From Atrina japonica (Eukaryota > Mollusca > Bivalvia > Pterioida > Pinnidae): a stretch of DNA of 64,000 bases. The notes under the pieces are model-generated. The model was given only the letters and a program-made list of their open reading frames with translations. It did not search any database and was not told where the DNA came from. Where the stretch lies: contig BROG01000230.1 in assembly GCA_030159075.1 (NCBI GenBank), forward strand, positions 729,001 to 793,000, in the 5' to 3' direction. The position numbers were made by a program, and so were the translations under genes. Below are positions 11,026 through 21,765 of the stretch, piece after piece. Position 1 is the stretch's first letter; every line of letters begins with the position of its first letter.

Positions 11026-11731
11026 CTAATAGAGAAATATTTCATCTCCTACTTGTTGGTAATTTACCCATTCGCCATATCTGTCGGGTGGTTTACGCAG
11101 ACGTTTAGGTAAAGTTGCAACAGGGGAGACAACTCTGCAGGAATTGTCAGGTGGTATATTCTCATGAGATAAATCAGAATGAACTGGAGATTGTGTAAGT
11201 TGATTAGATTTCTGGGTACTGAAAGTATCAATATTTCTACTCACACTTGGGATAGAAATCTTTTTATTATTTTCTGTTGAAAGAGCATTTCTTTCCCTAA
11301 CAACCTGCCATGTTAAAGGAAGTTTTCCTCCCGTTGAGGAATTAGATATCTAGAGGTATACTCATTTTCCTCCTCATCAAAACTTGCTGATGAGTCTGAC
11401 TCTGAAATAGTAACGTTATTTTAGAATGAGTTGCTGGCTGTTTCTTAGGTTGATATGACCTACTATAAGACTTTGTGAGACAGTCTTCAGTGGGGATTGC
11501 AGTAAAAGGCAGAAGAAGGTTCCTGTGTTGCGTACGAACAGGACCTTTCCCCGATTCTTTTTGCACTTTATATACAGGAATGTCTAAGTTGGGTCTATCT
11601 TTTACGATATAGACATCCTGCTCCCACTTGTCAGCCAGTTTACACTTACCTTTAACTACTACTTTATGTACCAGGACTCGGTCTTGTACTTCAAGGCAAA
11701 GCTCTTTTATTTTTACTTCCACTTTTGGCAC
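11026..11731 (-). pseudogene. C-terminal pol tail of gypsy element 2
   Basis: Two minus-strand frames (11731-11342 and 11244-11026) continue after the integrase. The first has an integrase C-terminal, SH3-like pattern: RVLVHKVVVKGKCKLADKWE, then DIPVYKV and GPVRTQHRNLLLP, typical of gypsy integrase tails. The second ends with LPKRLRKPPDRYGEW, also typical of the extreme C-terminus. A frame break separates them. Confidence 0.75.
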
Positions 11732-12840
11732 TCTCTTGCCGCTACATCATAAGCATAGTTGAGCTTACCCCGTAGTTTTTGAACATAATATCCATAGTTA
11801 TGATCACTGATTGATGCACTTCCAGTACCTAGGAATGCATCAACTGACAAACAGGGGTGCCAACCAAACATCAAATAGTGAGGTGAGTACCCAGTTGAGT
11901 CACTTTTAGTAGCATTATAGGCCTGTACCAAAGGAGCTACAAAGGATTTCCAGTCTGCCTTTTTCTTATCCTTCATTGTGGCTAACATTTTAAGGAGCGT
12001 TTGGTTGAAACGCTCCACTGACCCATTCCCTATAGGATGGTAAGGAGTAGTCCTTGTTTTCATAATTTGGGCTAGCTTACAAAGCTCCCAGATAACTTCA
12101 CTTTCAAAGTTACAGCCCTGGTCACTATGCAGTCGCTCAGGAAAAGAATAATATACAATAAAGTGTTCATACAACACCTTAGCTGTTGTATGTGCAGACT
12201 GATGTTTACATGGTACTGCCTGAGCGTAACGAGTGAAATGGTCAGTTATAACCAGTATATTCTCGTACCCCCCTTTGGATTTCTCTAGGCTCAGAAAATC
12301 AAAACAGACAAGTTCAAGAGGTCTAGTAGTGTGAATAGGCACAAATTCCGCAACAGGATGGACAGTTACTTTATGTCTAATGCGCCTACCACAATGTTCT
12401 ATTTTGTTTAAAACATCTTTTTCAAGACCTGGCCAGTAGAACCTTTTTCTTGTCAACCAAAGAGTTTTTTCCTTTCCCTGATGCCCTACATCATCATGCA
12501 CTCCTTTCAGGGCTCTTGTTCTATGAGAACAAGGGATAACTAATTGCTTAACTTGTTCCTCATCATGAAAAGCGGTACGATACAGAATACCATTCTCAAT
12601 TTTTAAACGCTTTCGTTCCCTAAGATACTGTTGTACTGTGGGAGACTCCCTACGTAAATTTTCCCATTTTAAGGAAGAACTGTTTTTGAGCAAGTGAATA
12701 ACAAGTGCTAATGCTTTGTCATTTTGTTGTTCTCTGGACCAGTCCACTTGTTGAAATGTATCTCCAGTGATAAGATCCTCACCGGCAGAATGAGGAGCTG
12801 TATCAGTGGATAAACACTCAATCAATGGAGCAGAAGCCAA
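11713..12840 (-). pseudogene. integrase of gypsy element 2 (long open segment)
   Basis: A 375-codon open stretch. The zinc-binding module reads HDDVGHQGKEKTL ... EHCGRRIRHK; the second Cys of the usual CxxC is Arg here, so the HHCC finger is damaged. The catalytic core has Asp in LVCFDFLSLE, Asp in LHSDQGCNFES and Glu in GNGSVERFNQ, i.e. a D,D,E triad. Family phrases such as YHPIGNGSVERFNQTLL and YNATKSDSTGYSPHYLMFG support a metazoan gypsy integrase. The N-terminal part before the zinc finger is the pol linker. Confidence 0.9.
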
Positions 12841-13352
12841 AGCTGCATGACAAATAGCACTTACTACTTCAGAGAATAGTTGTGGTTTTCAAGATAGCCC
12901 ATCTGCATCAGCATTATTTACTCCTGCCCTGTAGGAAATAGTAAAGTCAAAATTGGCTAATGCAGCAACCCAACGATGACTTGCAGCATCAAGTTTGGCT
13001 TTACACAGCACATATGTAAGTGGGTTATTGTCAGTCAAAACTTCAAAAGTTTTACCATACAAATAATCATGAAACTTATCTGTAATTGCCCACTTTAAAG
13101 CTAAAAATTCTAACTCTCATTTGCTCTTAAACCATGACTGGCATATGCTATTACCCTGTCAAAGCCATTTTTCTTTTGGTACAAAACTGCACCTAAGCCA
13201 GAACTACTAACATCTGTATGTAGAACAAAGGGAAGATCATAATCTGCATAGGCCAGTACTGGGGGTTGAGTGAGTTTGGCTTTGATACACTCAAATGCCT
13301 GCTGCTCTTTTTCATCCCATACCCATTTAGCCGAATTGTTTTTAGATGATTT
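12841..13352 (-). pseudogene. RNase H region of gypsy element 2, frameshifted
   Basis: Minus-strand translation gives DVSSSGLGAVLYQKKNGFDR near 13215-13155, followed by IAYASHGL after a frame break, then sequence matching the rest of a gypsy RNase H (for example TDNNPLTYV near 13040-13015). The frames are interrupted, so it is non-functional as written. Confidence 0.75.
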
Positions 13353-14300
13353 CTACCCTTTATTTTTTTCACCAGATTTATTTAGACTATGTCCCTTTAA
13401 TAAGTTATTCAGGGGTTCGACTATATTAGAGTAGTTTTTAACAAATCTGCGATAATAACCACAAAAGCCCAAAAAGGATCGAAGTTGCTTCATATTGGTA
13501 GGAACAGGCCAATGCTCAAATGCTGATGTTTTATCAGGGTCTGTGGCAATACCCTTTTCTGAAATGACATGACCAAGATATTTAACAGAGGACTGAAAAA
13601 GCTCACATTTGGATGGCTTCAACTTCAAATTGTGTTAAGCTAAGCGATCAAATGCTGATTCTAACCACTTCACATGTTCATCAACGGTTTTGGAAAAAAT
13701 TAGGATGTCATCTAAGAAAATTAAGCATTCTCTCAGATGCATTTCCCCCATGCATTTTTCCATAAATCTTTGAAAAGTAGCAGGAGCATTTGTTAAACCA
13801 AATCCCATCCTGTTACATTCATAAAACCCTAAATTGCCTACTGAGAATACTGTCTTATGCTTATCAGCCATATCAACTTGCCAATAGCCAGATCACAAAT
13901 CTAGTTTGGAAAAATATTTTGAATATTTGATATCATCGATTGTATCATCAAATCTAGGAAGCATATATGCATCTTTTCGTGTTCGTGCATTTAGCATTCG
14001 ATAGTCAATACAAAATCTAAGGCTACCATCCTTTTTTACGAACAAGGACTACATTGGATGAAAAAGGACTGTCAGACTCCCTGATAACACTAGCATTGAG
14101 CATTTCTTTAACATTTTGTCTTACTTCCTCTATCATACCAGGTTGGATTCTGCGATATGGTTGTTTAAATGGTTGTGGATCAGTAAGCTCAATGTTATGG
14201 TTGACGATATCTGTATTTCCAACATCCAATGAATTTGACGAAAACACATGTTTCCAGTTATTCAAAAATTTTCTAATACATCTGAGTTGTTCCTGACTTA
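13353..14300 (-). pseudogene. reverse transcriptase of gypsy element 2, frameshifted
   Basis: Three minus-strand open pieces: 14265-14023 (QPFKQPYRRIQPGMIEEVRQ, then [13 protein letters not shown]), 13871-13635 (GFGLTNAPATFQRFME and the catalytic FLDD near 13712) and 13628-13353 (KPSKCELFQSSVKYLGHVIS, FLGFCGYYRRFV). They follow the canonical finger, palm and thumb order. Stops and frame changes lie near 14020, 13870 and 13630. Confidence 0.9.
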
Positions 14301-14685
14301 AATTTTGACTGGTTAATATTTACACCAAGCTCTTCCAGTATAGATTGTTTTGACACATTATTGGGTGAAAGAGTACATGATGATAAATCATCAATAACAT
14401 TAACCTCAAATATTTGGCAAATTTCTGTTTTTGGTTTAAGAACAAGTTTTTAAGGATATGTTGCATATCTTAACAGGAATTTTGGAACGAGAAACTTCGT
14501 TCTGCACATTCATAACTCTTGGACAGACAATAACATTGAAACCAGAATCACAATTTTCAGTTACCACATTTGAGATTCCAGACGGAAGTCCTCTCACCAT
14601 TCCTATTGATTTTACTGTATACCTTACACAATTTAGACTGTTAACAGCAATTTTCCACTCATTTGTCTATTTTATTTCACTGTTT

Positions 14686-15099
14686 TCACATAGGTATATT
14701 TTTGACATAACGAATAACATTTGTTCCCAATATAATAGGACATTGTCTATTAAATTCAGTATCTGCTGTTACCAGTAAATGAACACAAATTGTAAAATCT
14801 TTCAAGAATTTTAAAGTTATGTCACATTCTATATAACCAATATAATCTAGTTTTGCTCCATTGGCAACAGATATATTTAATCCAAGAGATTCCAATGATT
14901 TTAGAACAGGGTTTCTGGGGGTTGACTTGTACATGGACTCAGAAATAGTTGATATCATTGAGCCACTGTCCACAAGTGCCTTTGTATCCAGACTATTAAC
15001 TTCAATGATCCCTTCATTCGAAACATCTACTAGCCTGTCATATAATGTTTGGCCTTTATCTAATAGATTGACCCCTGGTTGGCCTACAGCAGAGGTCAT
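14686..15099 (-). pseudogene. protease region of gypsy element 2
   Basis: A 137-codon minus-strand frame with a retropepsin-type active site, ALVDSGSMIST (Asp codon at about 14970-14968), followed by a hydrophobic beta-rich segment and CPIILGTNVI, which fits the ILG(T/M) strand of retroviral-type proteases. DSG replaces the more usual DTG. Confidence 0.8.
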
Positions 15100-16260
15100 A
15101 TCTAGTTTGGGTTATGTTTGCAACCCATGCCTCTGCCAATAAAAGCAGAATAATCAAAATAACGACCACCGTAACCTCTAGCAGAAAGCTGATAATGCCT
15201 ACCCACACGATTGTGACCATGACCTCGCGAGTAAAAACTGCCATACATTCGAGAATCATTGGAGGTTCCCAGCTGAACATATCTGTTTTCTTGAAAATTT
15301 TTAGTATTTTTACTTGATATGTTCTGATCTAATTTTGATAAAATTTCAATTTTTTTTATTAATTTTATCCCCCAATTGTTTAAGTTTCTTATTCATGTCA
15401 ATTTCAACTGGAGAATTGCCAGTGATAATAGCATTTGAATGCTTTTGTATAAGAGATGAATTTGAAGTTTTAATATTCATCTCCCTTTTCACAACACGAA
15501 TTGAGCGCAGCAGCTCATTAAAATCAAAAATGGTGTCATACTTATGTCGTGTTTGTGATTTGATTTGCTCTGAAGGTAGAGAAGTCCAAAATTTGTGTCT
15601 GAGCAGATCATTCTTGGCAGATGGCTCGATATGCTTCAGTTCAATTGCAGTTTGGAGTACCGACTCCAACCTGCAACCAAACTGAGATACCGACCCATCA
15701 GCTCTTTGTTGCAAGTTAAAGAACTCTTGCATAATCATGTTACTGGATGAGACATCCCCATATAAAACATGAAGCTTAGCAATTATATCCTTGGTGTGGC
15801 TGTCTCACCTAGTGACAGCAGCATCTTGTGTGCTGTCCCTCTAAGGGAAATCCATATATCCTGCACCAATGTGAAAGGAGACATATCTGGATCCCTCAAC
15901 AGACATTTTACTTCAAACCTCCATTCCAGGTAGGAAATATCACCTTTAATTGGGGGTTCATCCCCTGAAAAAGGAGGTAACTTGGGTATTTTAACTTTTA
16001 GATTCATAACTGAAAATTGTCCATCACTAGTAATGTAGTATGACCCTTTATACCCTTGTTTTCAACATGTTGATTATCGATAACAGATGTAAACATTGGA
16101 AAAGGGGCTTCAGTTTTAGGTGAACCTGCATCGGGAAAACATACATTTGTACTGGGATATAAGTTGATTGTACAATTTTATACTTCCCAGTTGCCTGTAA
16201 ATGTTCAACCATTTCCTGTTCAGTCATTTCAATGTTCACTTTGACATCATGTGAAGCCAT
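15100..16260 (-). pseudogene. gag of gypsy element 2, frameshifted
   Basis: ATG at 16260-16258 (minus) starts MASHDVKVNIEMTEQEM. Further open pieces at 16007-15783 (PKLPPFSGDEPPIKGDISYL) and 15738-15346 (EFFNLQQRADGSVSQFGCRL) match the capsid-like Gag of a metazoan gypsy lineage. The C-terminal part is Gly/Tyr/Arg-rich in one frame (15290-15110), with no clear zinc knuckle. Frame changes separate the pieces. Confidence 0.75.
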
Positions 16261-16779
16261 TATTAATATTGAAATTGACTGACTAAATTTGTTCAAAATT
16301 ACTAAAATTAATATATAATACAACAATTAGTACTGGTTGCTGGTATCAAAACACCAAAATATATTTTAATGATTCAATCATTGAAATATGGTCCAAATCA
16401 GTAATTTTGTTTGTATACTGTGATGTCATCCGTTAGTAACTTGAGCCACAAACGGTTGGGACAGTCCCTATTCATAGGAGCCAAGAACCAACAGATGACA
16501 ACAGTATATACTATGTGAAAAAGTATCAAATCAGTATTTCAGTTAGATACAATGTTTCGGTATGTGTTCAGCAGCCCTTTTCATCCAGCATCTACCCACT
16601 TCAGTAATTGGATGAACACCGTCTTTAAATAATCTATAGTTTACTTTGACTTTTTGAGACTTTTTAGATTTCCTATATGACAAGAGATCAAATCTAAAGT
16701 TTGATGTAAAAATCTGATTTTTTTAATTTACTTCATCAATAAATTTATTCAGAAAGTTTATTCTTTCTTCAAGTTTTAT

Positions 16780-16878
16780 GTCCTGATCTATGTAATCTGA
16801 GTGGGATTTATGTCCTGATCTATGTAATCTGAGTGGGATTTATGTCCTGATCTATGTAATCTGAGTGGGATTTATGTG
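16780..16878. repeat. 32-bp tandem repeat
   Basis: GTCCTGATCTATG begins at 16780, 16812, 16844 and 16878, a 32-34 bp period. The fourth copy is interrupted by the C-rich tract and its end (AATCTGAGTGGGATTTATG) reappears at about 17184. Confidence 0.9.
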
Positions 16879-16890
16879 TCCTGATCTATG

Positions 16891-17178
16891 CCCTCCCCCC
16901 CCCCCCCCACCCCCCCCCCACCCCCCCCCACCCCCCCCACCCCCCCCCCAACCACCCCCCTCCCCCCCCCCCCCACCCCCCTCCCCCCCCCCCCCCCACC
17001 ACCCACCCTCACCCCATCCAACTCACAACCCCCCACACCCCCATCTCCCCCCCCCCTCACCCCCTCTCCCCCCCCCCCTCCCACCCCCCCACCCCCCCCC
17101 CCCCCCACCACCCCCCCTACCCCCCCCCCCCCACCCCCCCCCCCCCCCCCCACCCCCCCCCCACCACCAACCCCCCCA
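16891..17178. repeat. C-rich low-complexity tract (G-rich on the minus strand)
   Basis: About 290 bp almost entirely of C with scattered A and T. It interrupts the fourth 32-bp repeat. All apparent proline- or glycine-rich frames here are composition artefacts. Such DNA can form i-motif or G-quadruplex structures and is prone to assembly error. Confidence 0.95.
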
Positions 17179-18406
17179 TCCTAATCTGAGTGGGATTTAT
17201 GTCCTTTAGTTGATTCCAAATGACAACAGAGTATGAAGGAATTTGTAGAAAAAATAATTTTCACTGTTCGGAAATTGCTTGCAAATTCAAGTAAGAATTT
17301 ATTTGAGTCTGAATATAATTTTCAGCTTGTTGATTTGAATTGTGTCTTAACTGAATGAATTTACCAACTTTATATGTCAAATCACAAGTACCTAGCCTAA
17401 CATAAATTGTCAAAAACTGATATTTAGCAACTCTGTTATGTAAATTGTTTTTGTAACCACTTAAAATGTTGTGGAAATGTGGCACCAGGTCTGTATACAA
17501 ATTCTAATTCACAAACTTTTGTTATTAAACTATGTTTTCTCAATGAAAACCCTAAAGTGCTAGTGAGTTTTTGGGTGCTATTGGGTGATTTGACTGAACC
17601 AATTTCTCATCTAAGATGAGAGGCTTATTCACGTACTTGTCTAATTTTCTCATTTGGCTAAGTAAACACACTGTGTTAGATCTAGGCGTAGGAAATGGCA
17701 AACAGCTGATCGTTTGGTCTAGATTTCAATAATAAACAAAACTGAGTACGAGGCCCCGATCGAGCACAATGAAAGAAATTAAATAAAAGAGAAATAAAGA
17801 TCTACTTACGGTGATTGATCGAATTTGGCTTCGAAAATCTGCCTCTTGATCACAAGCAAAACGTAAAACTATAGATAGACATACATACATATATACACAC
17901 ACAAACTCTAGTGACTTAGTTTTTCTTACTAGTCAATTAGTCAATGGACTTAACCGGTCTGTAAGATATAGCAAAGTAAACTATAATGGAAGAAAAAAAA
18001 CAAGAAAACAATACCACAGTCAGAAAATTAAAATTAATTTAAAAGCTCAGATATCAAATAATAAAAGCTGTCTATAGAATCTACTAATATTTAGTTCTAA
18101 ATTACACAGTTTGTAGATCTATCCGCCAGAAACCTCGTTAGTCCTAGCTGTCGGAAGTTGAAATTCCTTGCGTCTGCGCAGAGCTTAACTTGAATATCAC
18201 AATAGGCCCTTCTGAAGTTAACTCGTTATATTCCGCTCACTACGATCACTACCTCATTGAATCATTCGAGTTATTCTGAAGTACACATGGCTAACGAAAT
18301 CAAATAGGAGTAACAGATTAGTTAATAGATGTAAAATTATGTATTGCGCTTGAAGCGTGCACAGGACCGGTTAAACTCTGTTTGGTCGAATACAACTGGA
18401 TTTATA

Positions 18407-18418
18407 CGTTGGGCGCCA
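18407..18418 (-). other. primer-binding site of gypsy element 2
   Basis: Minus strand reads TGGCGCCCAACG, starting TGG as tRNA 3'-CCA-complementary sites do, two bases inside the right LTR. It fixes the element's orientation. Confidence 0.8.
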
Positions 18419-18420
18419 TC

Positions 18421-19035
18421 TGTGAACCGTGGTTAGCTCGTGTATTTTTGATTGTAGGCGGAGCACAGAAAATTGAGAAATATTGATAGATCGTCTAGAT
18501 CTAATATCACACACTAAACACTTAAATCATATATACTGTTCGATCTTAATTTATTAATTCTTTTTGTATATCAACTTGATAGTAAAAACGACTACCTAAA
18601 ACATAAAATAAAACTAAATCAAGACGAGACAACATAAAACAACTTAAAAAGACGAAATTAACAAAAACGATGGACTATTAAATTTACATAATTTAGAAGT
18701 AAATAAGACTTTCTTACCAAACAGACCCGGTTTTAAATGTGGGATTTTGAGTATGTGACTTTTTTCAAAATTTATGTCTTTCCAGTTTAAATTTATGTTA
18801 AACCTGGGAATGAGGGACGCGGTCAGTTCAATTTCTTTTGTTAATTTAGGTATGACGTCCGTGAGTACAAATCCAAAAAAGTGTTCAGTCACATGTCAAT
18901 TTCAGGTTAGGTTGTAAACAAAACACATGTACTCTCACAGACAGTACAAAACTTAAACTCACACATTAACACAGGACATTCTATAATTCTCAATAAAATA
19001 TTCACATGTATAAAATAAATGTACCCTGGGTGACA
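18421..19035 (-). repeat. 5' LTR of gypsy element 2
   Basis: Plus-strand ends TGTGAACC...GTGACA give TG...CA borders and 615 bp. The inner edge is set by the primer-binding site, the outer edge by loss of similarity to the left LTR. On the minus strand, 18892-18719 is open and ends at a donor-like GGTAAG (18718-18713). Confidence 0.8.
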
Positions 19036-19074
19036 GTAAGTCTATAGTAGGTCTAAGATAGTAAGTCTATAGTA

Positions 19075-19634
19075 GAGGGCGAAGCCCTCATATATATATA
19101 TGTAGAGAACCTCACATTTTTATTCCCATTACATACGGGGATCCGTACTACTAATCGTAAAAATTCTGCTCACATCGGGAAGTTGCGCGAGACACAAACA
19201 AATTGTCGGAATTGCAAAGTCATAACTTACAAGCGCATTGCAGAGGAGGTAATGAAGTACCGTACTAGCAAACGTTTTGCAGACTGAGACTAGCAATAAC
19301 GACTAGGGTTGTACATTGAACTCGATCTCGAAGCGCATCCATTATCCGGATAATGTGAACTGCACAAAGTGATAGATACGCTGGGATAGAGTAAAATAAA
19401 TAGCATAAAACATAATGTTGCATTAATTTCATGAGTAATAAATAACACATAAGATTCTACTATAGATGTTTTAACACCAAGGAAACGGTGAGTCGTTGAA
19501 TATTTTATTCAGAACAATGAGTGAATGACCGGGACACTACTGAACATCAAACCCTTTGGTGATTCTGTTGTGTTGCCCCCGCCAAAGGGATTAACTAAAC
19601 ATGTGAAACTGTTGATGAATGTTTTTCGCCCTCT
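19075..19634. mobile_element. possible small TIR element inside the 22-bp array
   Basis: GAGGGCGAA at 19075-19083 is inverted as TTCGCCCTC at 19625-19633, and array-like sequence (TCTATAGTA) lies on both sides. No coding capacity was recognised. The left end is itself a small hairpin (GAGGGC GAA GCCCTC), so the inverted match could be chance. Confidence 0.35.
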
Positions 19635-19654
19635 CCATAGGTTTACCTATGTAT

Positions 19655-21345
19655 TATTATGTATAGGTCTATAGTAAACCTATAGTAGGTCTATAATAAA
19701 TCTATAGTAGATCTATAGTAAGTCTAAAGTAGATTTATAGTAAGTCTAAAGGAGGTATAAAGTAAGTATATAGGAGGTCTATAATAAGTCTAAAGGAGGT
19801 ATAAAGTAAGTATATAGGAGGTCTATAGTAAGTATATATCAGGTCCATAGTAAGTATATATTAGATCTATAGTAAGTATATATTAGGTCTATAGTAAGTA
19901 TATATTAGGTCTATAGTAAGTATATATTAGGTCTATAGTAAGTATATATTAGATCTATAGTAAGTATATATTAGGTCTATAGTAAGTATATATTAGATCT
20001 ATAGTAAGTATATATTAGGTCTATAGTAAGTATATATTAGGTCTATAGTAAGTATATATTAGATCTATAGTAAGTATATATTAGGTCTATAGTAAGTATA
20101 TATTAGGTCTATAGTAAGTATATATTAGGTCTATAGTAAGTATATATTAGATCTATAGTAAGTATATATTAGGTCTATAGTAAGTATATATTAGGCATCA
20201 GCGTTGGAAGCAAATTGAAAGTTGGGGGCTAAACCAACTTAAAACACATACACACGCCAGAAACGTCTATGTCCTATGTCTATATTTGCAAAAAAGTGGG
20301 AGGGCTAAGCCCCCCCCCCCCGTTCCAACGCCTATGTTAGGTCTATAGTAAGTATATATTAGGTTTATAGTAAGTCTATATTAGGTCTATAGTAAATCTG
20401 TAGTAAGTATATATTAGGTCTATAGTAAGTCTATAGTAGGTCTATAGGAAGTCTAGTAAATATACAGGAGGTCTATAGTAAGTATATATTAGGCCTTAGT
20501 AAGTATATATTAGGTCTATAGTAAGTATATATTATGTCTATAGTAAGTATATATTAGGTCTATAGTAAGTCTTAGGAGTCTATAGTAAGTATATAGCAGG
20601 TCTATAGTAAGTATATAGTAGGTCTATAGTAAGTATATAATAGGTCTAGAGTAAGTATATAGTAGATCTATGGTAAGTATATATAGATCTATAGTAAGTA
20701 TATAGGAGGTCTATAGTAAGTATATAGGAGGTCTGTAGTAAGTATATAATAGGTCTATGGTAAGTATATAGTAGGTCTACAGTAAGTATATAGTAGGTCT
20801 ACAGTAAGTATATAGTAGGTCTATAGTAAGTTTATAAAAGGTCTATAGTAAGTATATAGGAGATCTAAAGTAAGTATATGGTAGGTCTATATAATAAGTA
20901 TATAGGAGGTCTATGGTCTATAGTAAGTATATAGGTCTATAGTAAGTACATAGTAAGTCTATAGTAGGTCTATAGTAAGTATATAGGAGGTCTATAGTAA
21001 GTATATATTAGGTATATAGTATGTATATGGTAGGTCTATAGTAAGTATATGGTAGGTCTATAGTAAGTATATAGGAGGTCTATAGTAAGTATATAGTAGG
21101 TCTATATAGTAAGTATAAAGGAGGTCTATAGTAAGTATATAGTAGGTCCATAGTAAGTATATAGTAGGTCTATAGTAAATATATAGGAGGTCTATAGTAA
21201 GTACATAGTAAGTCTATAGTAAGTATATAGTAGGTCTATAGTAAGTGTATAGAAGGTCTAGTAAGTATATAGAAGGTCTATAGTAGGTCTATAGTAAGTA
21301 TACAGTAGATCTATAGTAAGTATATAGTAGGTCTATAGTAAATAC
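19655..21345. repeat. 22-bp minisatellite
   Basis: About 70 units of GGTCTATAGTAAGTATATATTA and variants (TAGGAGG, AGATCT). A short piece of related sequence also lies at 19036-19074, left of the possible inserted element. The array is interrupted at 20194-20336 by a small element. Confidence 0.95.
20194..20336. mobile_element. 143-bp MITE-like element within the 22-bp array
   Basis: Inverted ends share GCGTTGGAA (left, 20200-20208) and TTCCAACGC (right, 20323-20331). The flanking array phase continues across it with TTA duplicated on each side (20191-20193 and 20337-20339). A run of C follows GGGCTAAG near the right end. No coding capacity. Confidence 0.7.
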
Positions 21346-21765
21346 GTGAACGTATTAGAATACAGAAAATGTAACAGAGCTGATTTTAGGTCATATATCA
21401 CAAATAAACAAAGGAACAGATATTTGCGAAAAGTAAAATCAGAATAATCATGTTCAGTTTGAGCATTTTAATTTTGAATTAACGAATCTTAAATTTTTAT
21501 CAGTTATTTGATTTCTTGTGAAGATATTATTTTGATAAGATTTCTGTTTTTACCAAAAAAAACCTAATTCAAAATTACATAACTTTGCATGTATTTTGTG
21601 AATATTTGTTGTAAGATACAGGAGTTATATGATAAATTAAAGTATCGCGATATTTTCAAAAAATAATTTTGTTTTTAAGTTTCTGTTTAAAGATATATAC
21701 ATGTACTGTCTCATACTCGATCGGAAATATTTGTCAACATGATATCATCAGCACAAGGATAAATC
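21346..21765. other. no feature seen
   Basis: AT-rich sequence between two satellites; no gene or repeat recognised. Confidence 0.5.

Larger units (their letters stand above)
16261..18406 (-). other. 5' leader of gypsy element 2, about 2.1 kb
   Basis: Non-coding DNA between the primer-binding site and the gag start. It contains the 32-bp repeats and C-rich tract listed separately. On the minus strand a strong splice-donor consensus (CACC|GTAAGTAG, GT at 17818-17817) and a pyrimidine-rich acceptor-like site (TTAATTTTAG, near 16305) lie before gag, so a leader intron is possible. The open frame 17500-17261 is not recognised. Confidence 0.55.
10098..19035 (-). mobile_element. second gypsy-type LTR retrotransposon, minus strand, degraded
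   Basis: Two direct repeats of about 390 bp (10103-10488 and 18640-19035), roughly 85-90% identical by eye, flank minus-strand gag, protease, RT, RNase H and integrase. A primer-binding site reading TGGCGCCCAACG on the minus strand (18418-18407) lies two bases from the right LTR, and a purine-rich tract (AGTGGGGAAGTA, 10500-10489) adjoins the left LTR. Together these fix the orientation: 5' LTR on the right, 3' LTR on the left. The right LTR can be traced over 615 bp (18421-19035). The outer third of the left LTR is not recognisable, so it is truncated or strongly diverged. LTR divergence and broken frames show an older insertion than gypsy element 1. Confidence 0.88.

Noticed and set aside
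14054..15685. Plus-strand open frames at 14054-14296, 14458-14778, 14861-15142 and 15314-15685
   Set aside because: Antisense shadows of the minus-strand gypsy gag-pol remnants.
10905..16470. AAACGGTTGGGACAGTCCC repeats as LTRs of gypsy element 2
   Set aside because: Too short and placed inside the region bounded by the 390-615 bp LTRs, primer-binding site and polypurine tract; these fit far better.
16865..17209. Proline-rich and glycine-rich frames
   Set aside because: Composition artefact of the C-rich tract.
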